Source: Crocosphaera sp.
Lineage (GTDB): Bacteria > Cyanobacteriota > Cyanobacteriia > Cyanobacteriales > Microcystaceae
DNA: 64,000 nt
Assembly: GCF_030064895.1 (NCBI RefSeq)
Contig: NZ_JASJEB010000008.1
Span: forward strand, 25,937 to 89,936
Direction of reading: 5' to 3'
Shown: one piece after another, positions 16,236-24,350 of the stretch
Numbering within the stretch: the stretch's first letter is position 1
Layout: each line of letters opens with the position of its first letter
Notes under the pieces: generated by a model
What the model saw: only the letters and a program-made list of their open reading frames with translations
What the model was told of the DNA's origin: nothing
Databases searched by the model: none
Made by a program: the position numbers and the translations under genes

Positions 16236-16897
16236 TAAGCAATCCACCCGAAACTATTTTGTAGCATATTAGTTACCGGCCTAGTAAGACTTTTTGAATA
16301 CTCAAAAAAGCATTTATCGTTGGGCCCACATTGACATTGAGTGGTGATGGCTGGTAATGAACCAATGGACTGCCAACTCAAAGCAGCATAACGGGGACAG
16401 TCGGGGCAGTGTTCTGCAATAGCTAGTACCCTTCTTTCCCATAAATAGCCATTGGACTTGTGCGCTTCTCGCTTCCCTTCCTCAAAATAAAAGCGCGACG
16501 CTGAAATATACATATCCATTCTGGCGTTTATCTGTGCCTGGCTTTGGGTTTCATCGGCTATGTCGCGAGAGAAACCCCTGAGATAACCGTACTGTGTTCT
16601 GAGGCGGTTTCCTATCATTCCATAATAACGATTATCTAGGAAATGATCACCAAGCTCTGGGTGTCCAATTTTGAATAGTTGTACTGCTAAATTCTTGAGG
16701 AACTTAGCCTGGCTTTCTTCCCATTGAGCTAAGGTGATTTTGTCCTCAAATAATCGTTGGTTGGTTTTTCTTGCGATTGCCTTTTGTGACTCTAGGTAGT
16801 CCCCGACTATCTCTTTAATCTTGTTTTTCGACAAGAATCTACCGGTCGATTGACGATGATATCTTTGGGTCGAAGGGTTAAAGTAGAAGTCAACCAT
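16235..16897 (-). CDS. Phage minor head (gpF/SPP1 gp7-like) morphogenesis protein
   Basis: I take ATG 16897 ('MVDFYFNPSTQRYHRQSTGR'), giving 220 aa; the longer start at 16984 adds an odd hydrophobic leader that overlaps another frame. The C-terminal block 'CPDCPRYAALSWQSIGSLP' followed by 'CQCGPNDKCFFEY' matches the cysteine-rich CxxCxxYA...IGxLP...C signature of Mu gpF-like minor head proteins. These are made next to the portal and enter the prohead. Here no portal gene is nearby, which is odd. The protein ends one base into the next gene (TAATG). Confidence 0.7.
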   Translation of the reverse strand: MVDFYFNPSTQRYHRQSTGRFLSKNKIKEIVGDYLESQKAIARKTNQRLFEDKITLAQWEESQAKFLKNLAVQLFKIGHPELGDHFLDNRYYGMIGNRLRTQYGYLRGFSRDIADETQSQAQINARMDMYISASRFYFEEGKREAHKSNGYLWERRVLAIAEHCPDCPRYAALSWQSIGSLPAITTQCQCGPNDKCFFEYSKSLTRPVTNMLQNSFGWIA

Positions 16898-17066
16898 AAA
16901 GCATATACAAAAGCACGAGATAAGGGATACAGCAAACCAGAAAACCGATTGATTTGAGGTACAAACCCTTGTGATAACTTTCAAGAAAAAAGTGGACTAG
17001 GAAGACAAGAGTAGACCAAAGGGCGATAAAATAAATAAATCCATAACTTTGATCTATTCCTATGGG
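16890..17066 (-). CDS. Possible small two-helix membrane ORF without a usual start codon
   Basis: In frame with, and directly after, the stop of the antirepressor gene, an open frame to TGA 16892-16890 encodes a very hydrophobic sequence: 'FIYFIALWSTLVFLVHFFL' and 'SIGFLVCCIPYLVLLYMLYG'. Its stop overlaps the ATG of the minor head gene by eight bases, as in coupled genes. No in-frame ATG or GTG lies before the first helix; an AUA or AUU start, or stop readthrough, would be needed. It looks like a holin but may be a chance frame. Confidence 0.3.
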   Translation of the reverse strand, partial: PIGIDQSYGFIYFIALWSTLVFLVHFFLESYHKGLYLKSIGFLVCCIPYLVLLYMLYG

Positions 17067-17762
17067 TTAGTTTTGAATTACTAAGGTAGTGGTTTCAGGT
17101 AATCTCATCTTGGGGTAAGCTAACCGCCATGCGTCGTGTAAGTACAAATTTTTGGTGACAAAGCGAGGGCATGGCACTTTCTTCACTTCTAACCCCAACT
17201 GTTTTGATGCTGCTTTTAAAGCGCGCCAGTTAAAGTTAGTCTCGCAAACTTTGTTGTATTTAGCCACCCTAATAATTGACGAGTAATCAAACAACTCATC
17301 GACCGTTTCAGAAAGTTGTTCGTTTTCTTCTTCGAGAAGTTCGTTTTGGACTTCCAAGAGTTGCTTTTCTTTTTCTAGCCTCTCCATCTCTTCCAGAAGT
17401 TTAACCTGTTCCTTGGCTAACTCAAGGGCGGTTTTAGGTTGGACGGAATATTGTCCTGTTTTTCGGATTGATGGAAGGACATTCTCAAACACCCATTGCT
17501 GAAATTCCTGCGCTGTCTCTAATTTACTAGAAAAGATCAGTTGGTATATACCAGCCTCCTCTAACACAGTCACAGACTGCATTCCACCAGGGGTTTCCAT
17601 TTTGGTAAGACCTTTATTTTTACTAGAAACCTTAGTCGAAACTGTTTTTGCTGGATGTGCGTAGCCCAATACCTTGGCTACGTCATTGGCAATTGGTTTT
17701 CCATCGATAAAGCGAATCTCATTGTTATTGAATCGAAAAACTGTCAAACTATTACTAAGCAT
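17067..17762 (-). CDS. BRO-N family phage antirepressor
   Basis: A 231-aa protein. Residues about 8-105 form a BRO-N domain: 'FNNNEIRFIDGKPIANDVAK', 'LGYAHPAKTVSTKV', 'EAGIYQLIFSSKLETAQEFQ' and 'WVFENVLPSIRKTGQY'. A coiled coil follows (about 110-160) and then a C-terminal basic region ('NKVCETNFNWRALKAASKQL') that may bind DNA. Such proteins relieve repression during prophage induction. It has its own operator-covered promoter with a 5' hairpin. A GAGG sits just before the ATG. Identification is good; target unknown. Confidence 0.85.
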   Translation of the reverse strand: MLSNSLTVFRFNNNEIRFIDGKPIANDVAKVLGYAHPAKTVSTKVSSKNKGLTKMETPGGMQSVTVLEEAGIYQLIFSSKLETAQEFQQWVFENVLPSIRKTGQYSVQPKTALELAKEQVKLLEEMERLEKEKQLLEVQNELLEEENEQLSETVDELFDYSSIIRVAKYNKVCETNFNWRALKAASKQLGLEVKKVPCPRFVTKNLYLHDAWRLAYPKMRLPETTTLVIQN

Positions 17763-17787
17763 AGTACCTCGTAGTTATTGTGTTTTT

Positions 17788-17837
17788 AGCAGTGGGTTCA
17801 GTCCACTGCTTTGTTTTTATTATACAGACATATCTGT
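17788..17837 (-). promoter_or_regulatory. Promoter, operator and 5' hairpin of the antirepressor gene
   Basis: On the minus strand ACAGATATGTCTG runs directly into TATAAT (17824-17819); the full operator covers 17837-17824. The predicted transcript starts near 17812 and immediately contains AGCAGTGG (17810-17803) pairing perfectly with CCACTGCT (17795-17788). The operator also overlaps the last codons of the upstream 79-aa gene. Confidence 0.65.
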
Positions 17838-18059
17838 ATGTTCACGAGATTCTCGCTGCTTTTTCCTGAAGCCCTCCAAATGTTCTTTTTGTCTTTGTTC
17901 TAGTGCCTCCATCTGTTCTTGAGACCGTCTTCTTTGCTCTCTAAAAGCCTTGAGGTCATTGATGCGTACCTGACGAGCAGCCTCCTGTTGTCGTAGGTTG
18001 TGAGCGTCTTTAAACTTACTTGGAATATGAATACCTTGGCTTTTCATGATCGACTCCAT
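17820..18059 (-). CDS. Small charged coiled-coil protein
   Basis: A 79-aa protein almost entirely of Arg, Glu, Gln and Lys with heptad spacing ('AREQRR'-like repeats, 'EQMEALEQRQKEHLEGFRKK'). No family is recognised. Its last codons ('TDMSV') and stop are formed by the operator of the next gene. It has its own operator-like promoter at 18074-18096, suggesting expression with the lysis or antirepressor genes. Confidence 0.55.
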   Translation of the reverse strand: MESIMKSQGIHIPSKFKDAHNLRQQEAARQVRINDLKAFREQRRRSQEQMEALEQRQKEHLEGFRKKQRESREHTDMSV

Positions 18060-18073
18060 TGGTTTTACTGAAG

Positions 18074-18096
18074 ATCATACAGACAGTTATGCGTGT
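18074..18096 (-). promoter_or_regulatory. Operator-linked promoter upstream of the 79-aa gene
   Basis: The minus strand reads GTGAACACGCATAACTG then TCTGTATGAT, with -10 TATGAT at 18079-18074. It aligns at equal length with the antirepressor promoter (GTGAACA, ten bases, TCTGTATAAT). Two promoters with the same layout support a common regulator. Confidence 0.5.
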
Positions 18097-19638
18097 TCAC
18101 AAGGTCTTTGCTTTAATCCCGGTGTGGATATGGGTGTCATGCCCACGAACAAACTGGCATAGCCCTAGTTTAATACATTCTGGATCATTAAAATAAACTT
18201 GGTTAACCATGGGGTGAGCATTAATGGCTTTTAATTGAGCAATGCAGGTCGCTCGATCATAAGCAGAACTACGCCAAGTCCCTACAATAGTTCTACCTCC
18301 ACCCGACTTGGAAGGTAATCTTAAGTCGGCATTCAAACCGGTTTCGTGAGTAGCATGATCGGGTGTGTCTCCCCCGTGAGTAACAGAAACGTCATTAACC
18401 TGGATTAAGCTAATGTTGTCCAATCCCTTACGATAATTATCTTCGTAGTTAGAGGCAATCTGTGTTAAGGCTTCGTCTAACCAATCGGTTCCAAAGTCGT
18501 GGTTGTCCCATTGCTCTAACGCCTCGACATTAATAAACCCCTTGCCTTTTTGGGACATGGTAATCCAACGAGGCGCGTCAGGAGAGTTTAGCCAACGATG
18601 AGTGAAGCCATTAACATCTATCCTAGCGTCTCCTCTGATCTGAGTGTGTCCAGCGATAATGGACTGGAATAACCGAATAGCGTTTATTAATTTTTGATCG
18701 ACGGTGGATATGTTCTTGTCAACGTTATACCCCAGATCACCGAAAACCTGTCTAACCTGAACCACATCAAATATATTGTTTTTACCCCCAACGCCAACGC
18801 TGCTAGCAAGGCTTAAATGAGAGTTATATTCCTTGAAAGAAGGGGTAGGAGGCAGCGCACTTGTCCTGGGAATAGATTTTATAACTTCAGAAACAATATT
18901 GAACCACTTAATTCTATCAGCTAAGCCATTAATTCCCCCGTTTACCCGTCTGGTGACCCTTTCAACAGTAGGGTTGCGATCGCACAAGAAATTCATATTA
19001 TTTTCTTCCCACCAAACACCAGCACTGGTAAAGGGATATTTTTCGGCAACATAATCAACCCCTTCCATTACCCGCGAATCACCAGTGTGTGCCTCTAGTA
19101 AACTGTAGTTATAACGCCCCGTTAGTTGAATTACACCTGCACCCTTGAACCTACGTCCGTCTCCTGGTTCGGTGTTTCCTAAGTCTTTGCGCCCCTCGTA
19201 AGCACTACCAGAGGCTAGTTCTTTAAGCCATTTAAGTCCACCTGATTCGTGTGCGCATTGACTTAAAAAGTGCCTAATCCTAGAAACGGTATTGATTTGA
19301 AAATCATTCAGGCATCTATTTAAGTCAATATGAATTTCGCTTGTGTAGCGTTCATAGCCAAAAATAACTATCCCTTCTTGCAACGAAACAAGTTCTCTGT
19401 CAATTGATTCCCCATATATTTTCCAGTGAAGTTCAAACAAATACCACTTACCCTGACCATAAGCCAAATCGACGTAAAGATGTCCCCCAACATTCTCTAT
19501 AATTCTCTCGACCTTTATAATCGCCTTTGGAGGATAATATTTCTTTTGGTTTTCAGGCAACTCAGAAGATTGCTTTATACCCTTCTTGATATAAGTTTCA
19601 GTCTTAGCTACAAATTCAATCATTGCACTTACACGCAT
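18097..19638 (-). CDS. Bifunctional endolysin: GH19 glycosidase plus M15/M74-like peptidase
   Basis: Up to 513 aa; a later ATG at 19623 ('MIEFVAKTE') may be the true start. Residues about 40-105 look like a small beta-rich binding domain. Residues 115-255 match GH19 chitinase-like muramidases: '[15 protein letters not shown]' with Glu131, and '[17 protein letters not shown]'. Residues 285-350 resemble a peptidoglycan-binding repeat. Residues 420-510 carry '[16 protein letters not shown]' (H-x2-H-x2-G-x2-D) and 'GHDTHIHTG', the zinc-ligand pattern of M15/M74 endopeptidases. Two cutting activities in one protein would attack glycan and peptide. It has an operator at its start. Confidence 0.8.
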   Translation of the reverse strand: MRVSAMIEFVAKTETYIKKGIKQSSELPENQKKYYPPKAIIKVERIIENVGGHLYVDLAYGQGKWYLFELHWKIYGESIDRELVSLQEGIVIFGYERYTSEIHIDLNRCLNDFQINTVSRIRHFLSQCAHESGGLKWLKELASGSAYEGRKDLGNTEPGDGRRFKGAGVIQLTGRYNYSLLEAHTGDSRVMEGVDYVAEKYPFTSAGVWWEENNMNFLCDRNPTVERVTRRVNGGINGLADRIKWFNIVSEVIKSIPRTSALPPTPSFKEYNSHLSLASSVGVGGKNNIFDVVQVRQVFGDLGYNVDKNISTVDQKLINAIRLFQSIIAGHTQIRGDARIDVNGFTHRWLNSPDAPRWITMSQKGKGFINVEALEQWDNHDFGTDWLDEALTQIASNYEDNYRKGLDNISLIQVNDVSVTHGGDTPDHATHETGLNADLRLPSKSGGGRTIVGTWRSSAYDRATCIAQLKAINAHPMVNQVYFNDPECIKLGLCQFVRGHDTHIHTGIKAKTL

Positions 19639-19644
19639 ATCTGT
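19631..19644 (-). promoter_or_regulatory. Operator at the endolysin start
   Basis: On the minus strand ACAGATATGCGTGT overlaps the upstream start codon of the endolysin. A -10-like TATTAC lies a few bases further upstream; if used, transcription would begin at or near ATG 19638. Confidence 0.45.
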
Positions 19645-19750
19645 TTGTAATATTGTAGTCCTTAAAGGTTAAAGTAAAGATAACTGATTGTGCAATAATC
19701 AGACGGAATACACCTTTGTAATTGATTTTCCAAAAAATTTTATGTCACTT

Positions 19751-19772
19751 GAGGGGTCACGCCCTCTTTTTT
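19751..19772 (+). terminator. Rho-independent terminator on the plus strand
   Basis: GAGGG (19751-19755) pairs with CCCTC (19762-19766) around a 6-base loop and is followed by six T. No plus-strand gene is seen just upstream, so it may end a short untranslated RNA starting near 19.65-19.7 kb, or block antisense reading. Confidence 0.5.
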
Positions 19773-20171
19773 GTTGGAATGATGAGTTTGTACAAAAAAT
19801 GATGATCCCACCTTTCTCAGTGCATAGTTGGCTCTAGGTAAGGGTTTACGGAGTTTTGCACCAACTTAAATAAATCTACCCCTTAATACCTCTCTAGACA
19901 CCCAGTTATAAATAAACGTAGGTAACATAAAAGTAACTTATATACTACAAAAAGCGCGAGTAAGTAAGTATTTATATTTATTTTCCTTTCTTTTGGCGTT
20001 TTTAACTCATAATCGTTATGACTTTATGCAAAGGGTTATTCTTATATATAGGTAAATGGGTAGTAGATTTTTTATTTTTGTACAAAAGTTTGTGCAGTAT
20101 TGATTGTGACTGCGTTTCAAGCTGAGAAAGGGGTGATCATCTTTTTATCAAAAACATCTTTCTAGAAAATC

Positions 20172-20200
20172 TTGACATACGTTTATGTGTGTGAGATATT
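20172..20200 (+). promoter_or_regulatory. Near-consensus promoter with operator in the spacer
   Basis: TTGACA (20172-20177), 17-base spacer, GATATT (20195-20200). The spacer and -35 contain ACATACGTTTATGTGT, a dyad with ACATA/TATGT arms belonging to the phage operator family. It serves the plus-strand genes at 20324 and 20716 through a leader of about 115 bases. Confidence 0.7.
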
Positions 20201-20293
20201 GAGAGTAAGAAGGTTCGCTTGGGTTTTCAATCCGCTTTCTCTTCTTCTATCCTCATAAATAAGATTATAAATACAAAATTTAGTTTACTTTTT

Positions 20294-20319
20294 AATGGGG
20301 GTTCCGGTTGACCCCCATT
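20294..20319 (+). other. Perfect hairpin four bases before a start codon
   Basis: AATGGGGGT (20294-20302) pairs perfectly with ACCCCCATT (20311-20319) around an 8-base loop; ATG follows at 20324. The only purine-rich ribosome-site candidate (GGGGG) is inside the stem, so the hairpin should hide it. Translational control is a plausible reading. Confidence 0.55.
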
Positions 20320-20323
20320 ATTT

Positions 20324-20719
20324 ATGATTAATTTTAATCCATTGAATAGTATTATTGACGACGGTTTTGCTATCTTGGTTGATGAGTTTAGCCAGCAACA
20401 GCAAGAAGAAATCAAATCCGAGAAATGGGATTGGCCTCGCGTCACTCATCGTATCCAAGGTGTTGGTAGAACTGGTCAAGTTGCTAGTTCCCCTCGGGAC
20501 ATAGTGGATACTGGTGAGTTATTGGACTCACTGGAAATAAACTTTATTAACCCTCATCACGCGATTTATTACTGGCAGTCCCAACACGCCATATTTGTTC
20601 TGATGGGGCAACGCTACAGCAACGGGACGGAGACCCCGGGGCGCAATTGGATAGAAAGCGCAATGGAAGAATACAGCCTACTAGAAAATTTTGCAGACAT
20701 ACTAAGGAGTTCGCTATGA
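20324..20719 (+). CDS. HK97 gp10-like tail-joining/minor structural protein
   Basis: A 131-aa protein. 'WDWPRVTHRIQGVGRTG', 'SPRDIVDTGELLDSLEINF' and 'TPGRNWIESAMEEY' resemble the HK97-gp10 family pattern (DTGxLxxS, then PxRxWI). Such proteins complete or join the tail. Most structural genes here are on the minus strand; this one is on the plus strand with its own strong repressible promoter, which is unusual. The next gene overlaps its stop (ATGA). Confidence 0.5.
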   Translation: MINFNPLNSIIDDGFAILVDEFSQQQQEEIKSEKWDWPRVTHRIQGVGRTGQVASSPRDIVDTGELLDSLEINFINPHHAIYYWQSQHAIFVLMGQRYSNGTETPGRNWIESAMEEYSLLENFADILRSSL

Positions 20720-20961
20720 GTTACAGACCATACCCCACTAGAAGACAAAAGTTTACACCTAAGCCGTCCAATCTTAAGCCACCTGAGATGACGAGCCAGG
20801 AATCTGAGGAATGCGCTCGACAAGTAATTAACTATTACGCTTCTACCAGTGAAGATGAGGTTACTCAACCTATTATTGTTGATTATGCTGCCCAATCAAA
20901 AGCTGATAGGAAGGCTGTAGAGGATTGGTGGAATACCTACGCGCCTGATGAAGAGAGATAA
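20716..20961 (+). CDS. Small hypothetical phage protein
   Basis: ATG 20716 overlaps the previous stop (ATGA), which decides the start; an in-frame ATG at 20647 lies inside the upstream gene. The 81-aa product begins with a basic, proline-rich stretch ('YRPYPTRRQKFTPKP') and becomes acidic. No family is recognised. It is followed at once by an operator site between convergent genes. Confidence 0.6.
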   Translation: MSYRPYPTRRQKFTPKPSNLKPPEMTSQESEECARQVINYYASTSEDEVTQPIIVDYAAQSKADRKAVEDWWNTYAPDEER

Positions 20962-20964
20962 CAC

Positions 20965-20978
20965 ACAGATATGTCTGT
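20965..20978. promoter_or_regulatory. Operator copy between two convergent genes
   Basis: An exact ACAGATATGTCTGT lies between the plus-strand gene ending at 20961 and the minus-strand gene ending at 21008. No promoter is expected here. It is identical to the copies at 17824-17837 (inverted) and 31276-31289. Confidence 0.6.
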
Positions 20979-21007
20979 TGCGATCATGAATTGTGGGAGG
21001 CTAGGGT

Positions 21008-23455
21008 CTAAAGGTTTACTACCTTAGCCTCATTAAGCGCAACTGGATAACTGCTAAGCTGCCAGATTCGCACATCAACGCTACTTTGAGCCGAACCAAA
21101 ATCATTTACTTGTTGCGCTTCTGTGTAGGTGTAGGCCTCACTGTCGGTGACGGTGACTGTCCTAACCGTGTTAAGCCCATTCAGTATTTCAAGCTGATAT
21201 TGCCTTAATTCACCACCGGCGAAACCAATTTCGGCATAGTCAACTAAACCCCCGGAAACCCTTGTGCGTCTATACCAAGTGATAATCAGGTCATTGCCAC
21301 TGCGATCCCCAACAACGGGAAACGGTGGGTAAGGTTTAATGGAATTTCCTTGAACCATAATTGAACTAGAATTAGTCACATTGGGTTCTACCTGTCCACT
21401 ACCAACGGCTTTAAAGTTGAGAGTCCTATTGACTAGGTTTTGAGAACTGGCCACTCTAGCTGTGAACTCAGAAAGAATTATCAAGGTTTCGTTGGTGGTG
21501 TGCTGATCAGTGTAGTATTCAGTCCCTCTATGTCCCCGTTTTAGGTAAGAAATATCATAGGTCAGGGGATCGCTAGATACCACTTCCACATCTCGGAAAG
21601 CTATTATCTCTGACCCCAATATTAGATATGATTGCCCTTTCAAAAATTGCTCATTAGTGGCCGTCGGGATAGTTGAGGTATTATCGGTCATGGCCACTCG
21701 AATAGTATTTGTCCGGTCAAAAACTGCTGTGGCATGGTCAGGTAATGCGATCGCAACAGTCCCCACTAATGATCTAAAGAATAAATTTCTGGCAAAGTCG
21801 TATGTGGATTCGTTATCATCTGACGAGTATAGAATTCCCGTATTCCAGTTTTCAATGGATTGCACAGCCACGTATAACAAAGGGGCTACGTCGCTATCAT
21901 TGATTAAGGGAATATCCAAAGGGATTGTAAGCGCACTGCCATAATTACTGGTTTCTTCTGGGGGGGTGGTAGGCTGGATAGTTTCACTAGGTTCAAATGC
22001 TGCCACGTCGGGAACCTTGATCGAAGTGTAGGTCGCGACCGGGATAGGAGGACTACTTGATGGTAACGGGTTGTTATCAAAAGGAATATCATTAATCTGT
22101 TCAACAACGATGGCTCCTTTATACCTAACCGCTTGAATATTTACTAAAAAATTAACACCCCTTGTTCTTTGAGTGATCTGATAAATTTGGCTAATAGTGT
22201 CTTCGTTTTCTTTAACCAAAACAAATAAGTCACCCACGTTTAAAGTTGACCAGGTTGGCAATAAGGTGATGTTCTCTAAAACTATGTTTTGGGTTTCGCT
22301 TTCGGATAAAATCCTGTCTGCAACATCACTAGCTTGTCCAGAAGTTAGACTTGCTGGCGTTTGTAGATCAAGAGAATTGTTGTGTGTGTAACTGGGGTTA
22401 TAAAAAGTAACAGAATTTTCACGAAAAGCCCGTCCAACGTCCAAAAAATCAATATTGGCAGAAGAGTACACACTTTCTGGGTTTAACATTTTTTGAATAT
22501 ACCCTACCCGATTATCTTCTACACCGCCCCCTAAAAACCTTTCTAAAATAATATTATCTTCTTGTAAAACCATCTCCCTTTGATGGTAGAAGCGTACTTT
22601 ATCCTCTGATTCAATAACAATTAAAAAGAATAACTGTTGTAGTTCCTCTAATACACTTCTCCATGTTTTGCCTGATGATAGAATATAGCCGGGCAAATTG
22701 AGATTAACATTTTCTATTCCTAACAAAGATGTGTCAATTCTTGATTCAGGTAAGCCTGCTTTTGACAACAGATCAGGTAAAACATCGTATATATAACACC
22801 ATTGTTGATCGCCTTGGGGGTTGTTAGCCTCTTCTCCTATTAACTCAATATCTACCAATGGGAACCCATTACCGTCAAACTCGGACAAGGGATAGTCATC
22901 AAAAACAATATAAGACTTCCCTCTTAGTGCTGGTACTTCTCCCTCAAAAGATTGAATAGTTGAATCTACACCTTGAGTCATGGTTCCAGTATAAATCGCG
23001 ATCTTATCTAAAAAAGTTTGACTCGTATCCGTTGCTTCTGAGTTAAACGAATAAACTAAAATCCCGTTCAACCAAACCCGGCGTATTTCCTGTATTTCTC
23101 CACCTATCAAAAACGCAGCCGTGAGGTAATAATTAAAAGTAACCTCTGTGGTAATAGTGGTAGTTTTTTGGCTACCTTGTCCTTTTCCTGCACTAGCAGA
23201 AGACGAGGTTTCAACCCTTTCTGTTTCAATTTTTTCCTGTCTCAACGGTTGCGCCCACATTGTTGGACAAGCATTCTTCTTCACTGTGCCGTAAAAAATA
23301 TCAACACTACTGCCAAATTCAGCCGTAGGGGTCGCTGTGTCTATTTTGGAACCCTCCACAGTATTCCTAACAGTATTAGACCTACCTTTAGAGGTAATTA
23401 ATGAATTCAAGCCAACAAAAGCTAGTCCTATCGCAACAGGGGCAATTTGTCCCAT
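21008..23455 (-). CDS. Phage tail tip (central hub/attachment) protein
   Basis: An 815-aa protein. The N-terminus ('GQIAPVAIGLAFVGLNSLIT') is hydrophobic; then 'SVDIFYGTVKKNACPTMWA' and 'YNYYLTAAFLIGGEIQEIRR'-type text fits the start of GTA-like tail hub proteins and lambda J relatives. The long middle is beta-rich. It overlaps the NlpC/P60 gene by 28 bases, the standard neighbour of tail hubs. It should form the distal tail and recognise the host. I have not resolved individual domains beyond this pattern. Confidence 0.7.
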   Translation of the reverse strand: MGQIAPVAIGLAFVGLNSLITSKGRSNTVRNTVEGSKIDTATPTAEFGSSVDIFYGTVKKNACPTMWAQPLRQEKIETERVETSSSASAGKGQGSQKTTTITTEVTFNYYLTAAFLIGGEIQEIRRVWLNGILVYSFNSEATDTSQTFLDKIAIYTGTMTQGVDSTIQSFEGEVPALRGKSYIVFDDYPLSEFDGNGFPLVDIELIGEEANNPQGDQQWCYIYDVLPDLLSKAGLPESRIDTSLLGIENVNLNLPGYILSSGKTWRSVLEELQQLFFLIVIESEDKVRFYHQREMVLQEDNIILERFLGGGVEDNRVGYIQKMLNPESVYSSANIDFLDVGRAFRENSVTFYNPSYTHNNSLDLQTPASLTSGQASDVADRILSESETQNIVLENITLLPTWSTLNVGDLFVLVKENEDTISQIYQITQRTRGVNFLVNIQAVRYKGAIVVEQINDIPFDNNPLPSSSPPIPVATYTSIKVPDVAAFEPSETIQPTTPPEETSNYGSALTIPLDIPLINDSDVAPLLYVAVQSIENWNTGILYSSDDNESTYDFARNLFFRSLVGTVAIALPDHATAVFDRTNTIRVAMTDNTSTIPTATNEQFLKGQSYLILGSEIIAFRDVEVVSSDPLTYDISYLKRGHRGTEYYTDQHTTNETLIILSEFTARVASSQNLVNRTLNFKAVGSGQVEPNVTNSSSIMVQGNSIKPYPPFPVVGDRSGNDLIITWYRRTRVSGGLVDYAEIGFAGGELRQYQLEILNGLNTVRTVTVTDSEAYTYTEAQQVNDFGSAQSSVDVRIWQLSSYPVALNEAKVVNL

Positions 23456-23859
23456 AGTTCAAATACCTTTTTAATTTTACGTTTTAAAGCTTGGTCAACA
23501 TTAACCTTAACCACTCCCATCTTTCTGTGAGAGTGAATTATTAGATTTTCGGAATAAATTATCCCTACATGAGTTAGTTGGTTTCCATACTCAATGACAA
23601 CAATATCCCCAACAATAAAGCTATCTTTGGTGCGATCTGTTAACTTTAAATGCTTTTCTAAAATTTTTACCAAACTATCTCCTCTCGCGGTTTGATAGTA
23701 GTTTGGTTCCTTGTAATCTCCTGGTAAATATCCGATTTCTTTTGCTACTCCTATTAGTAGCCCAACGCAATCACACCCAACTTGTTTTTTACATTGACCG
23801 TCCATCCTTGGTGTTCCCACCCATTCATCCGCTTCTTTTAGAAACTTGTTTACTAACAT
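23428..23859 (-). CDS. NlpC/P60 tail-tip peptidase
   Basis: A 143-aa protein with the NlpC/P60 triad pattern: 'GCDCVGLLIGVAKEIG' with the catalytic Cys at 31, 'NQLTHVGIIYSENLI' with the His, and a following 'HSHRK'. In phages and gene transfer agents this peptidase sits at the tail tip and opens peptidoglycan during DNA entry (GTA orfg14, lambda K). The neighbours on both sides fit this module. Confidence 0.85.
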   Translation of the reverse strand: MLVNKFLKEADEWVGTPRMDGQCKKQVGCDCVGLLIGVAKEIGYLPGDYKEPNYYQTARGDSLVKILEKHLKLTDRTKDSFIVGDIVVIEYGNQLTHVGIIYSENLIIHSHRKMGVVKVNVDQALKRKIKKVFELWDKLPLLR

Positions 23860-24299
23860 TTCTTTTCCTCAAAATCTTTGATATTCTTCAGTCTTTCGTG
23901 TTGTCGCTGCCCTATCTCCTGTTTCCGCATCAAGTCTCTTACCCCCTCCTTGTTATCTTCCACTACTTTCTTGAGATATTCATAAGCTTCTGCTGATGCC
24001 CGATTTTTTAATGCTAACTGTTCAGATACTTTTTCTATGGTTTTTATTTTAACAGTTAGCTCATCTTCTAGTTTTTGGAGTTTAAAATCAAGCTCCTTTC
24101 TATTTTTTTCTAATTCTTTGAAAAAGGTATATATGGCTGCCCCAAGTGCTGCTACTAAGGCTACTACAACGCCTACAAACGCTATAACAAGGGAGAGTGT
24201 GTCTATCGAGTTTTTACCAGGACTCGCTATTGCTATAGCTGGAACACTAAGGCTATACAGAACTATCAAAAAAACTATTATATTTAGGGGTTTTTTCAT
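23853..24299 (-). CDS. Membrane protein with signal-like N-terminus and coiled coil, in tail module
   Basis: A 148-aa protein with two hydrophobic segments (residues about 5-27 and 33-60, 'LVIAFVGVVVALVAALGAAI') followed by about 80 residues of charged coiled coil ('KELEKNRKELDFKLQKLEDE'). Topology would suit a spanin-like, holin-like or cyanobacterial DUF-type membrane protein. It has its own operator-linked promoter inside the tail module. The function is unknown. Confidence 0.6.
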   Translation of the reverse strand: MKKPLNIIVFLIVLYSLSVPAIAIASPGKNSIDTLSLVIAFVGVVVALVAALGAAIYTFFKELEKNRKELDFKLQKLEDELTVKIKTIEKVSEQLALKNRASAEAYEYLKKVVEDNKEGVRDLMRKQEIGQRQHERLKNIKDFEEKKC

Positions 24300-24323
24300 T
24301 TCTCTATAAAACTATCTCTAATA

Positions 24324-24350
24324 ATATAACCTAAACACACAGGTCTGTCT
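24324..24350 (-). promoter_or_regulatory. Operator-linked promoter inside the tail module
   Basis: On the minus strand TTAGAC and TTATAT (24329-24324) are 17 bases apart with AGACCTGTGTGT, an operator variant, in the spacer. It overlaps the stop codon of the 838-aa tail gene and precedes the membrane-protein gene at 24299. Confidence 0.5.

Larger units (their letters stand above)
19639..20323. other. 685-bp AT-rich gene-free region with inverted repeat and terminator
   Basis: No credible gene is seen. A 20-base arm at 19801-19820 is repeated inverted at 20122-20141 with 18 of 20 matches. A TTTTGTACAAAA palindrome lies near 20087-20098, with a related TTTGTACAAAAAA at about 19788. A CTGATT/AATCAG hairpin lies at about 19684-19700. 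The region sits between the divergently oriented endolysin and plus-strand genes and could be a control region or replication origin. Confidence 0.5.

Noticed and set aside
16897..16984. Hydrophobic N-terminal extension of the minor head protein
   Set aside because: The conserved part begins at 'MVDFYFNPSTQRY'; the hydrophobic residues belong to a region where another frame looks more like a membrane protein.
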